Of a stretch of DNA of 64,000 bases, positions 17,403 to 25,536 are shown piece by piece (the first letter of the stretch is position 1; every line of letters starts with the position of its first letter). The notes beneath the pieces are model-generated. The model did no database searches, had not been told where the DNA came from, and saw only the letters and a list, made by a program, of their open reading frames with translations. A program made the translations under genes and the position numbers. The DNA comes from Taklimakanibacter sp021828105 (GTDB lineage: Bacteria; Pseudomonadota; Alphaproteobacteria; Rhizobiales; Aestuariivirgaceae). Location of the stretch: assembly GCA_021828105.1 (NCBI GenBank), contig JAKATG010000022.1, positions 1 through 64,000 of the forward strand, written 5' to 3'.

Positions 17403-19502
17403 TCAATCGCAGCCGGTGATCAGTTCGACGATATTGGAGCCCGAGCAACTAGCGGAGCCGGCTTCCGCCGAATTGGCGAGCGTGATCGCGCCCGGCGAGC
17501 CGCGGCTGAGATCGGCGGTCATCGGATGCATCGTCTTGGGGGAGATGCGCGAGCGATAGACATGGACGTTCTGCATCACCTTCTGCACATAGTTGCGCGT
17601 CTCGGTGAACGGGATCATCTCGACCCAATCGATCGGATCGACATGGCCGGAGCGCGGATCGCCATGCTCTTCGACCCAGTCGCGTGAGCGGCCCGGGCCG
17701 GCATTGTAGGCGGCAAGGGTGAGGATATAGGAGCCGTTGAATTCCTGGATGAGATCGCCCAGATGCGCCGCGCCCAGCCTCACATTATAGGCGGGATCGG
17801 CGGTGAGCTTGGCCGGGGCATAGGGAAGGCCATATTGCTTGGCCACCAGCTTGGCCGTTCCGGGCATCAATTGCATGAGTCCTTGCGCGCCGACGGGGCT
17901 GCCGGCCTTGGGATCGAACTCGCTTTCCTGGCGTGACAGGCCATAGACGAGGGCGCGTTCGACCGGCGGACCGATCTGGCGCCAGTCGGGCATCGCCTTG
18001 GTCGGATAGGCCCAATAGTCGATATCGACGCCTTTCTGTCCGGCGAGCTTGGCGAACCTGACGGCCGTAGATGGACCGCCCGCCGTCGATATGTTGCGCG
18101 CGGCGGCACTCATTTCGTCGCTGTTCTTGAAGCGGGCCGAAAGCGACCACAAGAACATGTTGAGCTCGCGGCTGCGGCCGGTCTCGGCCACCATCTGGAA
18201 GGCGCGCATGACTTCATCATCGTCGACGCGCGCCTGTGCTCCAGCTGAAGGCTGTCCGCCTGTGATCGTGATGGCTTGGCCGCCCAAGCCTAGTTCTTCG
18301 CGCGCCAATTGCCCGTAATAGACGGTCGGCACTTGCGCGGCATCGCGATAGGCCGCCTTGGCGTTGGCCTTGTCGCCGAGCGCTGCATAGGAACGCCCGA
18401 TCCAATAGGCAGCACGCGCGCCATCCGTGCGTGTCTCTACACCCGCCTGGAGCTTGCTGAAATGCTTGAGCGCCGTCTTCTCGTCCTTGAGGAAGCGCAG
18501 CGCAATCCAGCCGGCCAGGAACTCGCCCTCGGCCAGGAATTCACCATCCGAGAAACCATTCGCACGGGCGAGCTGATAGGCGGTCTTGCCCGTGGCGGGC
18601 CGGCGCGGATCGAGCAGCATGCGCGCGATCAGGCGGCGCTCGACCCACCAGGCTTCGCCGTCGCCGATGACCGCATGATCGGCGGGGACATTGAGCAGGA
18701 TCTGCGCCGCTTTGTCCGGCTTGTTGGTCCTGCGGTAGTAACGCGCCAGCGCATAGCGCACGCCGAGCTGCTGCTTCATCGCGCCCGACAGCGACTGATA
18801 CTGCTTCTCGGCACCGCCGACGCCGCGGATGAGTGACTGGGCGACCTTTGCCGCCGCCTGATAATCACGAGGCAAGGATTTCGCCATGCGGATCGCCGCA
18901 TTGGTTTCCTGCTTGTAGACCAGGCGCCACAGGCGCTCCCTGCGGTCGTCGCTGGTGATGAGAGAGCCGAATTCGTTACCGATCTGACGCTCCGTCGCCG
19001 CATCGAGCGTCTCATTGAGCCAGACGCGTCGGACCGAGCGGCGTGCCGCGTCAGTGTTGCCGGTTTCGAGTTGGGCGCGTGCCAGAGCGAGTGTGCCCTC
19101 CGCGGTCAGCGGCTTGCGCTTCTCGAAATGCGCGAGCACGGTTTGGGCCGGGGCGCGGCTGACATAGAGGCTCTGCTCGGCGCGCTTGAGCAGCGTTTCC
19201 GACGACGGCCATTGCGGCGCGGCATCGAGGAACGCCATGATGCGCCGATAGCCCGCTTCCTTCCAGTTGTTGCGCAGATAGATGAGCTCGACCAGCTTGG
19301 CTGCGGCGGGATCACCCGATCGCTGCGCCAGGGCGCCGGCATCGCTGTAATTGCCCTTGAAGGCGGCGTCGGCGGCCGAAACGGCGCTCCGGCTCACCTG
19401 CGGAGCCGCGAGCACTGGCTGGCTCAGGGGAACTGTCACGGTGAGCGCCGTCGAACCGACCAGCGCAAAAAAGAGCAACCCCGCCGAAAATCCCCGATTC
19501 AT
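17403..19502 (-). CDS. Soluble lytic murein transglycosylase (Slt70-like)
   Basis: This 699-residue periplasmic enzyme cleaves the MurNAc-GlcNAc bond with 1,6-anhydro formation. It has a signal peptide (GLLFFALVGSTALTVTV…VLAA), then a long alpha-helical superhelical U/L domain (~60-480). The C-terminal SLT domain contains the catalytic Glu in LSRQESEFDPKAGSPVGA, followed by GLMQLMPGTAK, and later NVRLGAAHLGDL and AAYNAGPGRSRDW. The track-like upstream codon at 19505 is TTG; the ATG at 19502 is preferred, with AGGGA upstream. It is divergent from dapA and followed closely by the alpha/beta hydrolase gene. Confidence 0.92.
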   Translation of the reverse strand: MNRGFSAGLLFFALVGSTALTVTVPLSQPVLAAPQVSRSAVSAADAAFKGNYSDAGALAQRSGDPAAAKLVELIYLRNNWKEAGYRRIMAFLDAAPQWPSSETLLKRAEQSLYVSRAPAQTVLAHFEKRKPLTAEGTLALARAQLETGNTDAARRSVRRVWLNETLDAATERQIGNEFGSLITSDDRRERLWRLVYKQETNAAIRMAKSLPRDYQAAAKVAQSLIRGVGGAEKQYQSLSGAMKQQLGVRYALARYYRRTNKPDKAAQILLNVPADHAVIGDGEAWWVERRLIARMLLDPRRPATGKTAYQLARANGFSDGEFLAEGEFLAGWIALRFLKDEKTALKHFSKLQAGVETRTDGARAAYWIGRSYAALGDKANAKAAYRDAAQVPTVYYGQLAREELGLGGQAITITGGQPSAGAQARVDDDEVMRAFQMVAETGRSRELNMFLWSLSARFKNSDEMSAAARNISTAGGPSTAVRFAKLAGQKGVDIDYWAYPTKAMPDWRQIGPPVERALVYGLSRQESEFDPKAGSPVGAQGLMQLMPGTAKLVAKQYGLPYAPAKLTADPAYNVRLGAAHLGDLIQEFNGSYILTLAAYNAGPGRSRDWVEEHGDPRSGHVDPIDWVEMIPFTETRNYVQKVMQNVHVYRSRISPKTMHPMTADLSRGSPGAITLANSAEAGSASCSGSNIVELITGCD

Positions 19503-19705
19503 CAATTATGTCCCTGCCTGTGGCCCTGTCGGCCTCAACCCCTATAAACCAATTGCGACCGTCCTGTGGCCGGTCGAAACAGCCATTTTACTCTGCTTGC
19601 CGGTCTTTGGGCGAGCGTCTAATGTGCCGCGCAACCATGGGCTTGCGCGGAACCAGAGAACTGTAGCCAGCGCATGGTTGCCAAGTCCTTACCGGAGACC
19701 AGACA

Positions 19706-20587
19706 GTGCAACTCAAGGGTTCTTTTCCTGCTTTGATCACGCCTATGAAGAACGGACGCATCGACGAGGACGCGTTCCGGAAATTTGTGAATTGGCAGAT
19801 CAAAGAAGGCAGTCATGGGCTCGTCCCGGTGGGCACGACCGGGGAATCGCCGACCGTCACCCCGGAAGAACACAAGCGCGTGATCGAGATCACCATAGAG
19901 GTCGCGGCCGGCCGGGTTCCGGTCATCGCCGGCACGGGTTCCAACAACACCGATGAGGCGATCGAATATACGCTCCATGCCAAGAACGCCAAGGCGGATG
20001 CCGCCCTGGTCGTCGTGCCCTATTACAACAAGCCGACCCAGGACGGGCTCTATGCCCATTTCAGCGCCATCGCCAAGGCGGTGGACATTCCCATCCTCGT
20101 CTACAATGTGCCGGGCCGGACGGTCGCCAATATCTCGGTCGAGACCCTGGCGCGCCTCGCCAAGGACCACGCCAATATCATCGGCACCAAGGATGCGAGC
20201 GCCGACCTGACCCGTCCGTCGCGCCAGCGCGAGATATCGGGTGAGGATTTCATCCAGCTCTCGGGCGAGGATGGAACCGCACTCGGCTTCAACGCGCATG
20301 GCGGCGTCGGCTGCATCTCGGTGACGGCGAATGTGGCGCCGCGCCTGTGCGCCGAGTTCCAGAACGCGACCTTGGCCGGTGATTACCGCAAGGCGCTTAA
20401 GCTGCAGGACCGGCTGATGCCGCTCCACACCGCGCTCTTCGTCGAGACATCGCCGGCGCCGGTCAAATATGCGGTGAGCCTGCTCGGCCACTGCCAGGCC
20501 GATATAAGGCTGCCGCTGGTCGAACCTTCGGAGGCCTGCAGGAAGCAGGTGCGCGCCGCGATGGTGCATGCCGGATTGCTGAACTGA
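19706..20587 (+). CDS. dapA: 4-hydroxy-tetrahydrodipicolinate synthase
   Basis: DapA condenses pyruvate with aspartate semialdehyde in the lysine/diaminopimelate pathway. The 293-residue TIM barrel shows the family motifs GTTGESPTVTPEEH, VVVPYYNKPTQDG, the Tyr in LVYNVPGRT and the Schiff-base Lys in IIGTKDAS. Translation begins at GTG 19706 with GGAG upstream. It is followed 7 bp later by smpB, a pairing common in alphaproteobacteria, and is divergent from the transglycosylase gene; the shared cell-wall theme may be incidental. Confidence 0.97.
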   Translation: MQLKGSFPALITPMKNGRIDEDAFRKFVNWQIKEGSHGLVPVGTTGESPTVTPEEHKRVIEITIEVAAGRVPVIAGTGSNNTDEAIEYTLHAKNAKADAALVVVPYYNKPTQDGLYAHFSAIAKAVDIPILVYNVPGRTVANISVETLARLAKDHANIIGTKDASADLTRPSRQREISGEDFIQLSGEDGTALGFNAHGGVGCISVTANVAPRLCAEFQNATLAGDYRKALKLQDRLMPLHTALFVETSPAPVKYAVSLLGHCQADIRLPLVEPSEACRKQVRAAMVHAGLLN

Positions 20588-20594
20588 GGATATC

Positions 20595-21092
20595 ATGTCG
20601 TCCAAGAGCGGCGGAACGAAATCCTCGCGCAAGGAGGACGGCGTAAAAGTCGTCGCCGACAACCGGCGCGCGCGCTTCGACTACGAAATCATCGACACCT
20701 ATGAGGCGGGCATCGAGCTCAAAGGCCCCGAGGTGAAATCGCTGCGCTCCGGCAAGGCGAATATCGCTGAATCCTACGCTGCGGTCAGGGACGGCGAGCT
20801 TTTCCTGGTCAACGCCTATATTCCGGAATATCGCGAGGCCAACCGGTTCAACCACGAGACGAAACGGCCGCGCCGTCTGCTCCTGCATGCGCGCGAGATC
20901 GACAAGCTGTCGGGCGGCGTGCTGCGCGACGGGCTCACCATCGTGCCGCTACGCGTCTATTTCAACGCCCGCGGGCGGGCCAAGGTCGGCATCGCTCTGG
21001 CGCGCGGCAAGAAACTGCATGACAAGCGCGACACGATCAAGGAACGCTCGTGGAACCGCGAGAAGGCGCGGCTGTTGCGCGAAAAAGGCTAG
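20595..21092 (+). CDS. smpB: SsrA-binding protein SmpB
   Basis: SmpB binds tmRNA and delivers it to stalled ribosomes for trans-translation. The 165-residue protein, in the upper range of the family, carries KVVADNRRARFDYEI, EAGIELKGPEVKSLRSGKAN and the conserved C-terminal basic tail LHDKRDTIKERSWNREKARLL. An N-terminal Ser/Lys-rich extension (~17 residues) precedes the core. It is co-directional with dapA. Its last 4 bp overlap the end of the convergent methyltransferase gene. No tmRNA gene is present in the window. Confidence 0.96.
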   Translation: MSSKSGGTKSSRKEDGVKVVADNRRARFDYEIIDTYEAGIELKGPEVKSLRSGKANIAESYAAVRDGELFLVNAYIPEYREANRFNHETKRPRRLLLHAREIDKLSGGVLRDGLTIVPLRVYFNARGRAKVGIALARGKKLHDKRDTIKERSWNREKARLLREKG

Positions 21093-21877
21093 CATCGGGC
21101 CTCTACGATCCAGGCGCGCGAGTCGAACAATACGCCCTGGGCCGTGGCATGCTGGGCGAGGGTGGCGCGCAGCCGCTGCAGGGCAAGCTCGCGCGTGTCC
21201 GGATCAAGTGCCGCGAGCATCCCATCGGTGCCGCGCATGCTCATGATGATGTCATAGGCCGTTTCGACGTCCGGACCGTAATAGACGGGCTCTCGCACAT
21301 CAGTGAGACGGACATCAGAGAAGCCGGCCTTGTCGAGGATCGCTTCCACAATGGAGGGCTCGCCAAGAGAGAAGGGATCCTGCCCTGGAGCGGCGGGAAC
21401 GACGCGATCACCCTTCATCAAGGCCTGACGGATCTGGGTCTCCCATTCATTGCGCTCGCCAGTTTGCCAGACCATCATCACCAGATGTGCCCCTGGTCGC
21501 AAGGCGGATGCCAGATTTGCGAAACCGGCGACGGGATCGGCGAAGAACATGGTGCCGAAACGGCTGATCGCCACGTCGAAGTGCTTCGGTGTGAACCGGT
21601 GGACCGTGGCATCGGCGAGCTCGTAGGTGACGTTGTGAAGGCCCGCTTCGGCGGTCAGGCAGCGGGCACGTTCGAGCATTTCATCCGAGATGTCGACGCC
21701 GAGCACGCTGCCGGACGATGCGGCGCGCGCCGCCTCGCGCGTGGTCTGTCCGGCCCCGCAGCCCACGTCGAGCACGCGATCGGTGGAGCCGATGCGGGTC
21801 ATCGCCCGCAGCCGCTCGTTGTGACGCGCGAGCTCGGCGTCATAATGATCCTTGATCGTGAGGCTTTTGCCGGTCAT
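21089..21877 (-). CDS. Class I SAM-dependent methyltransferase
   Basis: This 262-residue protein has a methyltransferase domain with motif I VLDVGCGAGQTTREAA, the acidic ribose-binding residue in VLGVDISDEML, and motif IV DVAISRFGTMFFADP. The substrate cannot be assigned; the fold is of the UbiE/methyltransf_11 kind. The frame extends to 21931, but the ATG at 21877 follows a clear AAAGGGG ribosome-binding site and starts MTGKSLTIKDHYD, so it is chosen. It is convergent with smpB and lies just downstream of the uracil-DNA glycosylase gene on the same strand. Confidence 0.82.
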   Translation of the reverse strand: MTGKSLTIKDHYDAELARHNERLRAMTRIGSTDRVLDVGCGAGQTTREAARAASSGSVLGVDISDEMLERARCLTAEAGLHNVTYELADATVHRFTPKHFDVAISRFGTMFFADPVAGFANLASALRPGAHLVMMVWQTGERNEWETQIRQALMKGDRVVPAAPGQDPFSLGEPSIVEAILDKAGFSDVRLTDVREPVYYGPDVETAYDIIMSMRGTDGMLAALDPDTRELALQRLRATLAQHATAQGVLFDSRAWIVEARC

Positions 21878-21923
21878 GAGCACCCCTTTCGGCTTATCCG
21901 CCAGGGCTGCAGCGAGGATAGGC

Positions 21924-22547
21924 CTATCCAATCGCCGCGCGGACGGCGGCGAAGACCTTTTCGAACATCTCCGTGGTCAACACGCCGGTATTCGTATTGT
22001 AACGCGAGCAGTGATAGCTGTCGAAAAGCGTGAGCCGGCCGATACTATGCTGCGCTGCATGACCGAAAGCATGGCGCGACTTCTTCTCCCCGAGTGCCAC
22101 GAGGGCCGCGTCATGGGCGATACGGCCGAGCGCCACGATGGCGGACAAGCGTGGCAGGCTGGCGATCTGATCTTTCAGGAACGTGTTGCAGGTCTTGATC
22201 TCGGCGGGCAGCGGCTTGTTCTCGGGTGGGACGCAGCGCACCGCATTGGTGATCATGCAGTCGATGAGGGTGAGGCCGTCCTGCGGGTCGGCGCGATAGA
22301 CGCCGTCGGCAAAGCCGAAGCGCAGGAGCGTCGCATAGAGAAGGTCGCCGGCATAGTCGCCGGTGAAGGGACGGCCGGTGCGGTTGGCGCCGCGCAGGCC
22401 CGGAGCGAGGCCCACGACCAGGAGGCGCGCGTCACTGTTGCCGAATGAAGGGACCGGCGCGTTGAACCAGTCGCCATGCGCCCTCCGCTGATCGTCCCGG
22501 AAAGCCTGGAGCCGCGGGCAAAGCGGACAGTTGGGGGCAGGGACCAC
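21924..22547 (-). CDS. Family-5 uracil-DNA glycosylase (UDGb-type)
   Basis: This iron-sulfur uracil-DNA glycosylase removes uracil, and in this family also oxidised or deaminated purines, from DNA. It carries the N-terminal cysteines CPLCPRL, motif 1 GLAPGLRGANRTGRPFTGDYAG (family 5 lacks the acidic residue of family 1/4), and the closing motif SYHCSRYNTNTG. The frame runs up to 22637 into the NYN gene; the GTG at 22547, 10 bp after the NYN stop, gives a normal N-terminus and is preferred, although its ribosome-binding site is weak. Confidence 0.85.
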   Translation of the reverse strand: MVPAPNCPLCPRLQAFRDDQRRAHGDWFNAPVPSFGNSDARLLVVGLAPGLRGANRTGRPFTGDYAGDLLYATLLRFGFADGVYRADPQDGLTLIDCMITNAVRCVPPENKPLPAEIKTCNTFLKDQIASLPRLSAIVALGRIAHDAALVALGEKKSRHAFGHAAQHSIGRLTLFDSYHCSRYNTNTGVLTTEMFEKVFAAVRAAIG

Positions 22548-22557
22548 CTGAGGGCGC

Positions 22558-23166
22558 TCAGATGTCGGCGAAGTCCTCGAACGATCCCGCACTCTGTACC
22601 GGGGCCGAGCGCTCGCGGGCCCGCTCGATGCGCTCATTCGGCTCGCGTCCGATCTCGTCGCGCAGATCGGCGAGATCGATGAACTGGTCGGTCTGGCGGC
22701 GCAATTCGTCCGCCACCATGGGCGGGCGGGTGGTGAGCGTCGAGACGACGCTGGTGCGCTTGCCCTTTGCCTGCACCGCCTGGATCAGCGACCGGAAATC
22801 GCCATCGCCCGAAAACAGGACGATGTGATCGAGGCTGTCGGCGAGCTGCATGACGTCGATGGCGAGCTCGATGTCCATATTGCCCTTCACCTTGCGGCGC
22901 CCGAGCGAGTCGGTGAATTCCTTGGCGGGCTTGGTGACCACCCGGTAGCCGTTGTAGTCGAGCCAGTCGATCAGCGGCCGGATGGGCGAATATTCGGCAT
23001 CTTCCATGAGGGCGGTATAATAGATGGCCCGGATCAGGCGGGAGCGCTTGCGGAAGAAGCCGAGGAGCCGCCGGTAGTCGATGTCGAAACCGAGTGATTT
23101 TGCTGTTGCGTAAAGATTTGCACCGTCGATAAAAAGCGCCAAACGTTCGTCCTGGTAAAAATTCAT
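22558..23166 (-). CDS. NYN-domain protein (LabA/DUF88 family)
   Basis: This 202-residue protein has the PIN-like NYN fold. The acidic positions are in LALFIDGANLYATAKSLGFDID, GNMDIELAIDVMQL and VLFSGDGDFRSLIQAVQAKGK, the conserved residues of putative metal-dependent RNases. It ends in a charged C-terminal helix. Family members are thought to act on RNA, but this one's target is unknown. It is immediately upstream of the uracil-DNA glycosylase gene and divergent from folK. Confidence 0.88.
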   Translation of the reverse strand: MNFYQDERLALFIDGANLYATAKSLGFDIDYRRLLGFFRKRSRLIRAIYYTALMEDAEYSPIRPLIDWLDYNGYRVVTKPAKEFTDSLGRRKVKGNMDIELAIDVMQLADSLDHIVLFSGDGDFRSLIQAVQAKGKRTSVVSTLTTRPPMVADELRRQTDQFIDLADLRDEIGREPNERIERARERSAPVQSAGSFEDFADI

Positions 23167-23232
23167 GATCGAAATCTCCTATTTGAAACAGAGCCTTGAT
23201 AATCGCTCGCCGGGCAAGGCTCAAGGCCAATT

Positions 23233-23742
23233 ATGATCCTTGTCGCCCTCGGCAGCAATGTTTCCGGCCCCTGGGGGGGACCGCGGGACACGGTGCTGCG
23301 CGCTTTGCGCGAACTCGACGGCAACGGCACGAAGCTGGTTGTCGCATCGAGCCTGGTCGAGACGGCGCCTTTCGGCAAGGTGAACCAGCCGAGCTTCGTC
23401 AATGCGGTGGCACGGATCGCGACCGCGATGCCGCCCGAGGCGCTCATGCATCACCTGCATGACATAGAGCGTCGTGCCGGCCGTCGCCGCCGCATGCGCT
23501 GGGGGCCGCGCACGCTCGATCTCGATCTTCTCGACTATCACGGGCTCGTTCGCCATGGTCGGCTCAAGCTCCCGCATCCCGGCATCGCCGAGCGCGATTT
23601 CGTGCTGACGCCCTTGCTGGAGATCGCCCCCAATTGGCGCCATCCGGTGACGCGGCGCAGCGCCCGGACGATGCGCGGCCTGTTGTCTGGTTTCGCGCTG
23701 GGCGGTACGGTCCTGGGCGAAGCCTCCGAAAGGGAGTCTTAA
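23233..23742 (+). CDS. folK: 2-amino-4-hydroxy-6-hydroxymethyldihydropteridine pyrophosphokinase
   Basis: FolK transfers pyrophosphate from ATP to 6-hydroxymethyl-7,8-dihydropterin in folate synthesis. The 169-residue protein has the characteristic VALGSNVSGP start, SSLVETAPFGKVNQPSFVNAV, and the HPPK signature RWGPRTLDLDLLDY followed by LPHPGIAERDFVLTPL. The usual folate-operon neighbours folP and folB are not adjacent here. Its 3' end is 44 bp before the L,D-transpeptidase start. It is divergent from the NYN gene. Confidence 0.95.
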   Translation: MILVALGSNVSGPWGGPRDTVLRALRELDGNGTKLVVASSLVETAPFGKVNQPSFVNAVARIATAMPPEALMHHLHDIERRAGRRRRMRWGPRTLDLDLLDYHGLVRHGRLKLPHPGIAERDFVLTPLLEIAPNWRHPVTRRSARTMRGLLSGFALGGTVLGEASERES

Positions 23743-23786
23743 CCACTCCGCTTCATGCTTCCGGGTCGCTTCCTGTGCCGGCGACA

Positions 23787-24395
23787 ATGAGTATGTATAT
23801 GCGTTTCCTCTCATCCATGGCGGGATTGACCGCTTTGGCGGTGCTGGCCGCAGAGGCCAGGGCCGAGCCGATTACCTTCTCAGGCGACACATTCGAGATC
23901 ATCGGCGGCATGAATACCGAGCAGCCGCGCATGCGCCGCTCGACCTATAAGGGCAAGGAATTCGTCGACTTCACGACGTCAATGGCGCCGGGCTCGATCA
24001 TCATCCGCACAGCGGAGCGCAAGCTCTATTATGTCCTGCCGGGCGGCCGCGCCATCAGCTACGGCATTGGTGTCGGCCGTGAGGGTTTCACCTGGTCAGG
24101 GACGGACAGGATCACCCGCAAGGCGGAATGGCCAGATTGGCGTCCACCGAAGGAAATGATCGAGCGCGAGGCGCAGCGCGGCAACTATATCCCGGCCCAC
24201 ATGGTCGGCGGACCTGAAAACCCGCTGGGAGCCCGCGCTCTCTATATCGGGGAGACCATGTATCGCATCCACGGCACCAACCAGCCTTGGAGCATCGGTC
24301 TCGCCGTCTCTTCGGGCTGCGTCAGGCTCCTCAATGAGGAGGTCATCGATCTCTTCAATCGCGTCGAGGTCGGCGCCGAGGTTGTGGTCGAGTGA
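23787..24395 (+). CDS. L,D-transpeptidase (YkuD domain)
   Basis: This 202-residue periplasmic enzyme would form 3-3 peptidoglycan cross-links or attach proteins to peptidoglycan. A signal peptide (FLSSMAGLTALAVLAAEARA) precedes a YkuD domain with PGGRAISYGIGVGREGFTW and the catalytic motif HGTNQPWSIGLAVSSGCVRL, including the active-site Cys. Three closely spaced ATGs exist (23787, 23793, 23799); the first is used. A longer frame runs back into folK and is not supported. It is convergent and nearly abutting with the NUDIX gene. Confidence 0.9.
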   Translation: MSMYMRFLSSMAGLTALAVLAAEARAEPITFSGDTFEIIGGMNTEQPRMRRSTYKGKEFVDFTTSMAPGSIIIRTAERKLYYVLPGGRAISYGIGVGREGFTWSGTDRITRKAEWPDWRPPKEMIEREAQRGNYIPAHMVGGPENPLGARALYIGETMYRIHGTNQPWSIGLAVSSGCVRLLNEEVIDLFNRVEVGAEVVVE

Positions 24396-25124
24396 TCACA
24401 ACACGTCTTCGCGCCAGCTCTTGCCTTTGAAATACTGGAAGGAGACCGGCTGATCCGGCTCCAGCTCTTCCTGCTTCTCCATCAGCGGCTGGAGCCGCTT
24501 CAGGATATCGCGCGTGATCTGGGGCAAGTCGAGCTCGAGCGCTTCGGTGAAGCTGAACCAAAGCGGCTTGAGGAGCTCGCCTGATCCCGGATGCCCGGGA
24601 TTGTCGAGATTGCCGATATGCCGCGCATGGGCAACAAAGAAACGTGAATCGAAGCGACGGGTGCGGCCGGGCGGCGTTATGGCGCGGGCGAAGAAACGCA
24701 AATTCGAAAGGTCGAGCTCCGTCGCGGACAAGACGCCGCGCCACTCCTCGTTTGCGAGAGTGGAGGCGGCGCGCAAGTTCCCGAGCAAAAGTCCGGTCTC
24801 TTCATAAGTCTCCCGGATGGCCGCAATGGCGAGACCGCGGGCGCGCGACGGGCTCACCCGCCCGCGCATGTGTTTCAGCAATTTTTCATGCACCAGCGGA
24901 TGCAGGTCTTGGCCGACCTTCGTTCGCATGTCGCTGGTGTCGAGCCGCCCACCCGGAAAGACGAATTTGTTGGGCATGAAGGCATGGCTGTCATGCCTCT
25001 GGCCGAGCAGCACCTTGGGCGTCGCATCGTCATGGCGCACGATGATCAGGGTCGCGGCGTCGCGCGGCTTCTGCGCCTCGAAAAAGCGGCGCGACGCCGT
25101 GAGGTCGGGGTCGCGCTTGCTCAT
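24396..25124 (-). CDS. NUDIX hydrolase
   Basis: This 242-residue NUDIX protein has a Gly-Gly before the box (FPGGRLDTSDM) and the Nudix core AIRETYEETGLLLG. An insertion of about 35 residues lies between the two, typical of the larger alphaproteobacterial paralogues. It hydrolyses a nucleoside-diphosphate-linked compound; the substrate is not predictable. The start ATG 25124 overlaps the DUF983 stop (ATGA), which decides against the longer frame to 25238. It ends adjacent to the L,D-transpeptidase stop. Confidence 0.87.
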   Translation of the reverse strand: MSKRDPDLTASRRFFEAQKPRDAATLIIVRHDDATPKVLLGQRHDSHAFMPNKFVFPGGRLDTSDMRTKVGQDLHPLVHEKLLKHMRGRVSPSRARGLAIAAIRETYEETGLLLGNLRAASTLANEEWRGVLSATELDLSNLRFFARAITPPGRTRRFDSRFFVAHARHIGNLDNPGHPGSGELLKPLWFSFTEALELDLPQITRDILKRLQPLMEKQEELEPDQPVSFQYFKGKSWREDVL

Positions 25125-25534
25125 TCTTCGCTCTTTCCGCTGAAACCATGCATGCGCAGTGCCCATTGCAATCCGACGATGGCGCCCTTGATCGCCGGCA
25201 TGAGCGCCAGCGTCAGGATGAGCGTCGCCGGAATCCATATCAGCATGTGGATGAGGAGGTCGGGCCGCCAGAGCTTTTCGACCACGAGCACCAGGGGCAC
25301 GATGATGTGAGCGACGATGAAGATGGTGAAATAGGGCGGCGCATCATCGGCGCGCTGGTGATGGAATTCCTCGCCGCAACGGGGGCAGGCGTCATTCACC
25401 TTGACGAAGCCCGCCAGCAGCCGGCCTTCGCGGCAAGCGGGACAGCGGCGCAGGAATCCATGCATGATGGCATTCGGCCATGAGCGCGGCGGTGGTTCCA
25501 CATCGGGCACGGCATTCTCAATCACGACGGGCAT
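25121..25534 (-). CDS. DUF983 zinc-ribbon membrane protein
   Basis: This 137-residue DUF983 protein has two Cys pairs, RRCPACREGRL and ACPRCGEEF, that should bind zinc. They are followed by HHQRADDAPPYFT and two transmembrane helices (~60-82 and ~86-108). The biochemical role is unknown. It sits between rnr and the NUDIX gene; the stop-start overlap with the latter is ATGA, and rnr ends 2 bp upstream. This rnr-DUF983-NUDIX order recurs in related Hyphomicrobiales. Confidence 0.9.
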   Translation of the reverse strand: MPVVIENAVPDVEPPPRSWPNAIMHGFLRRCPACREGRLLAGFVKVNDACPRCGEEFHHQRADDAPPYFTIFIVAHIIVPLVLVVEKLWRPDLLIHMLIWIPATLILTLALMPAIKGAIVGLQWALRMHGFSGKSEE

Positions 25535-25536
25535 GG

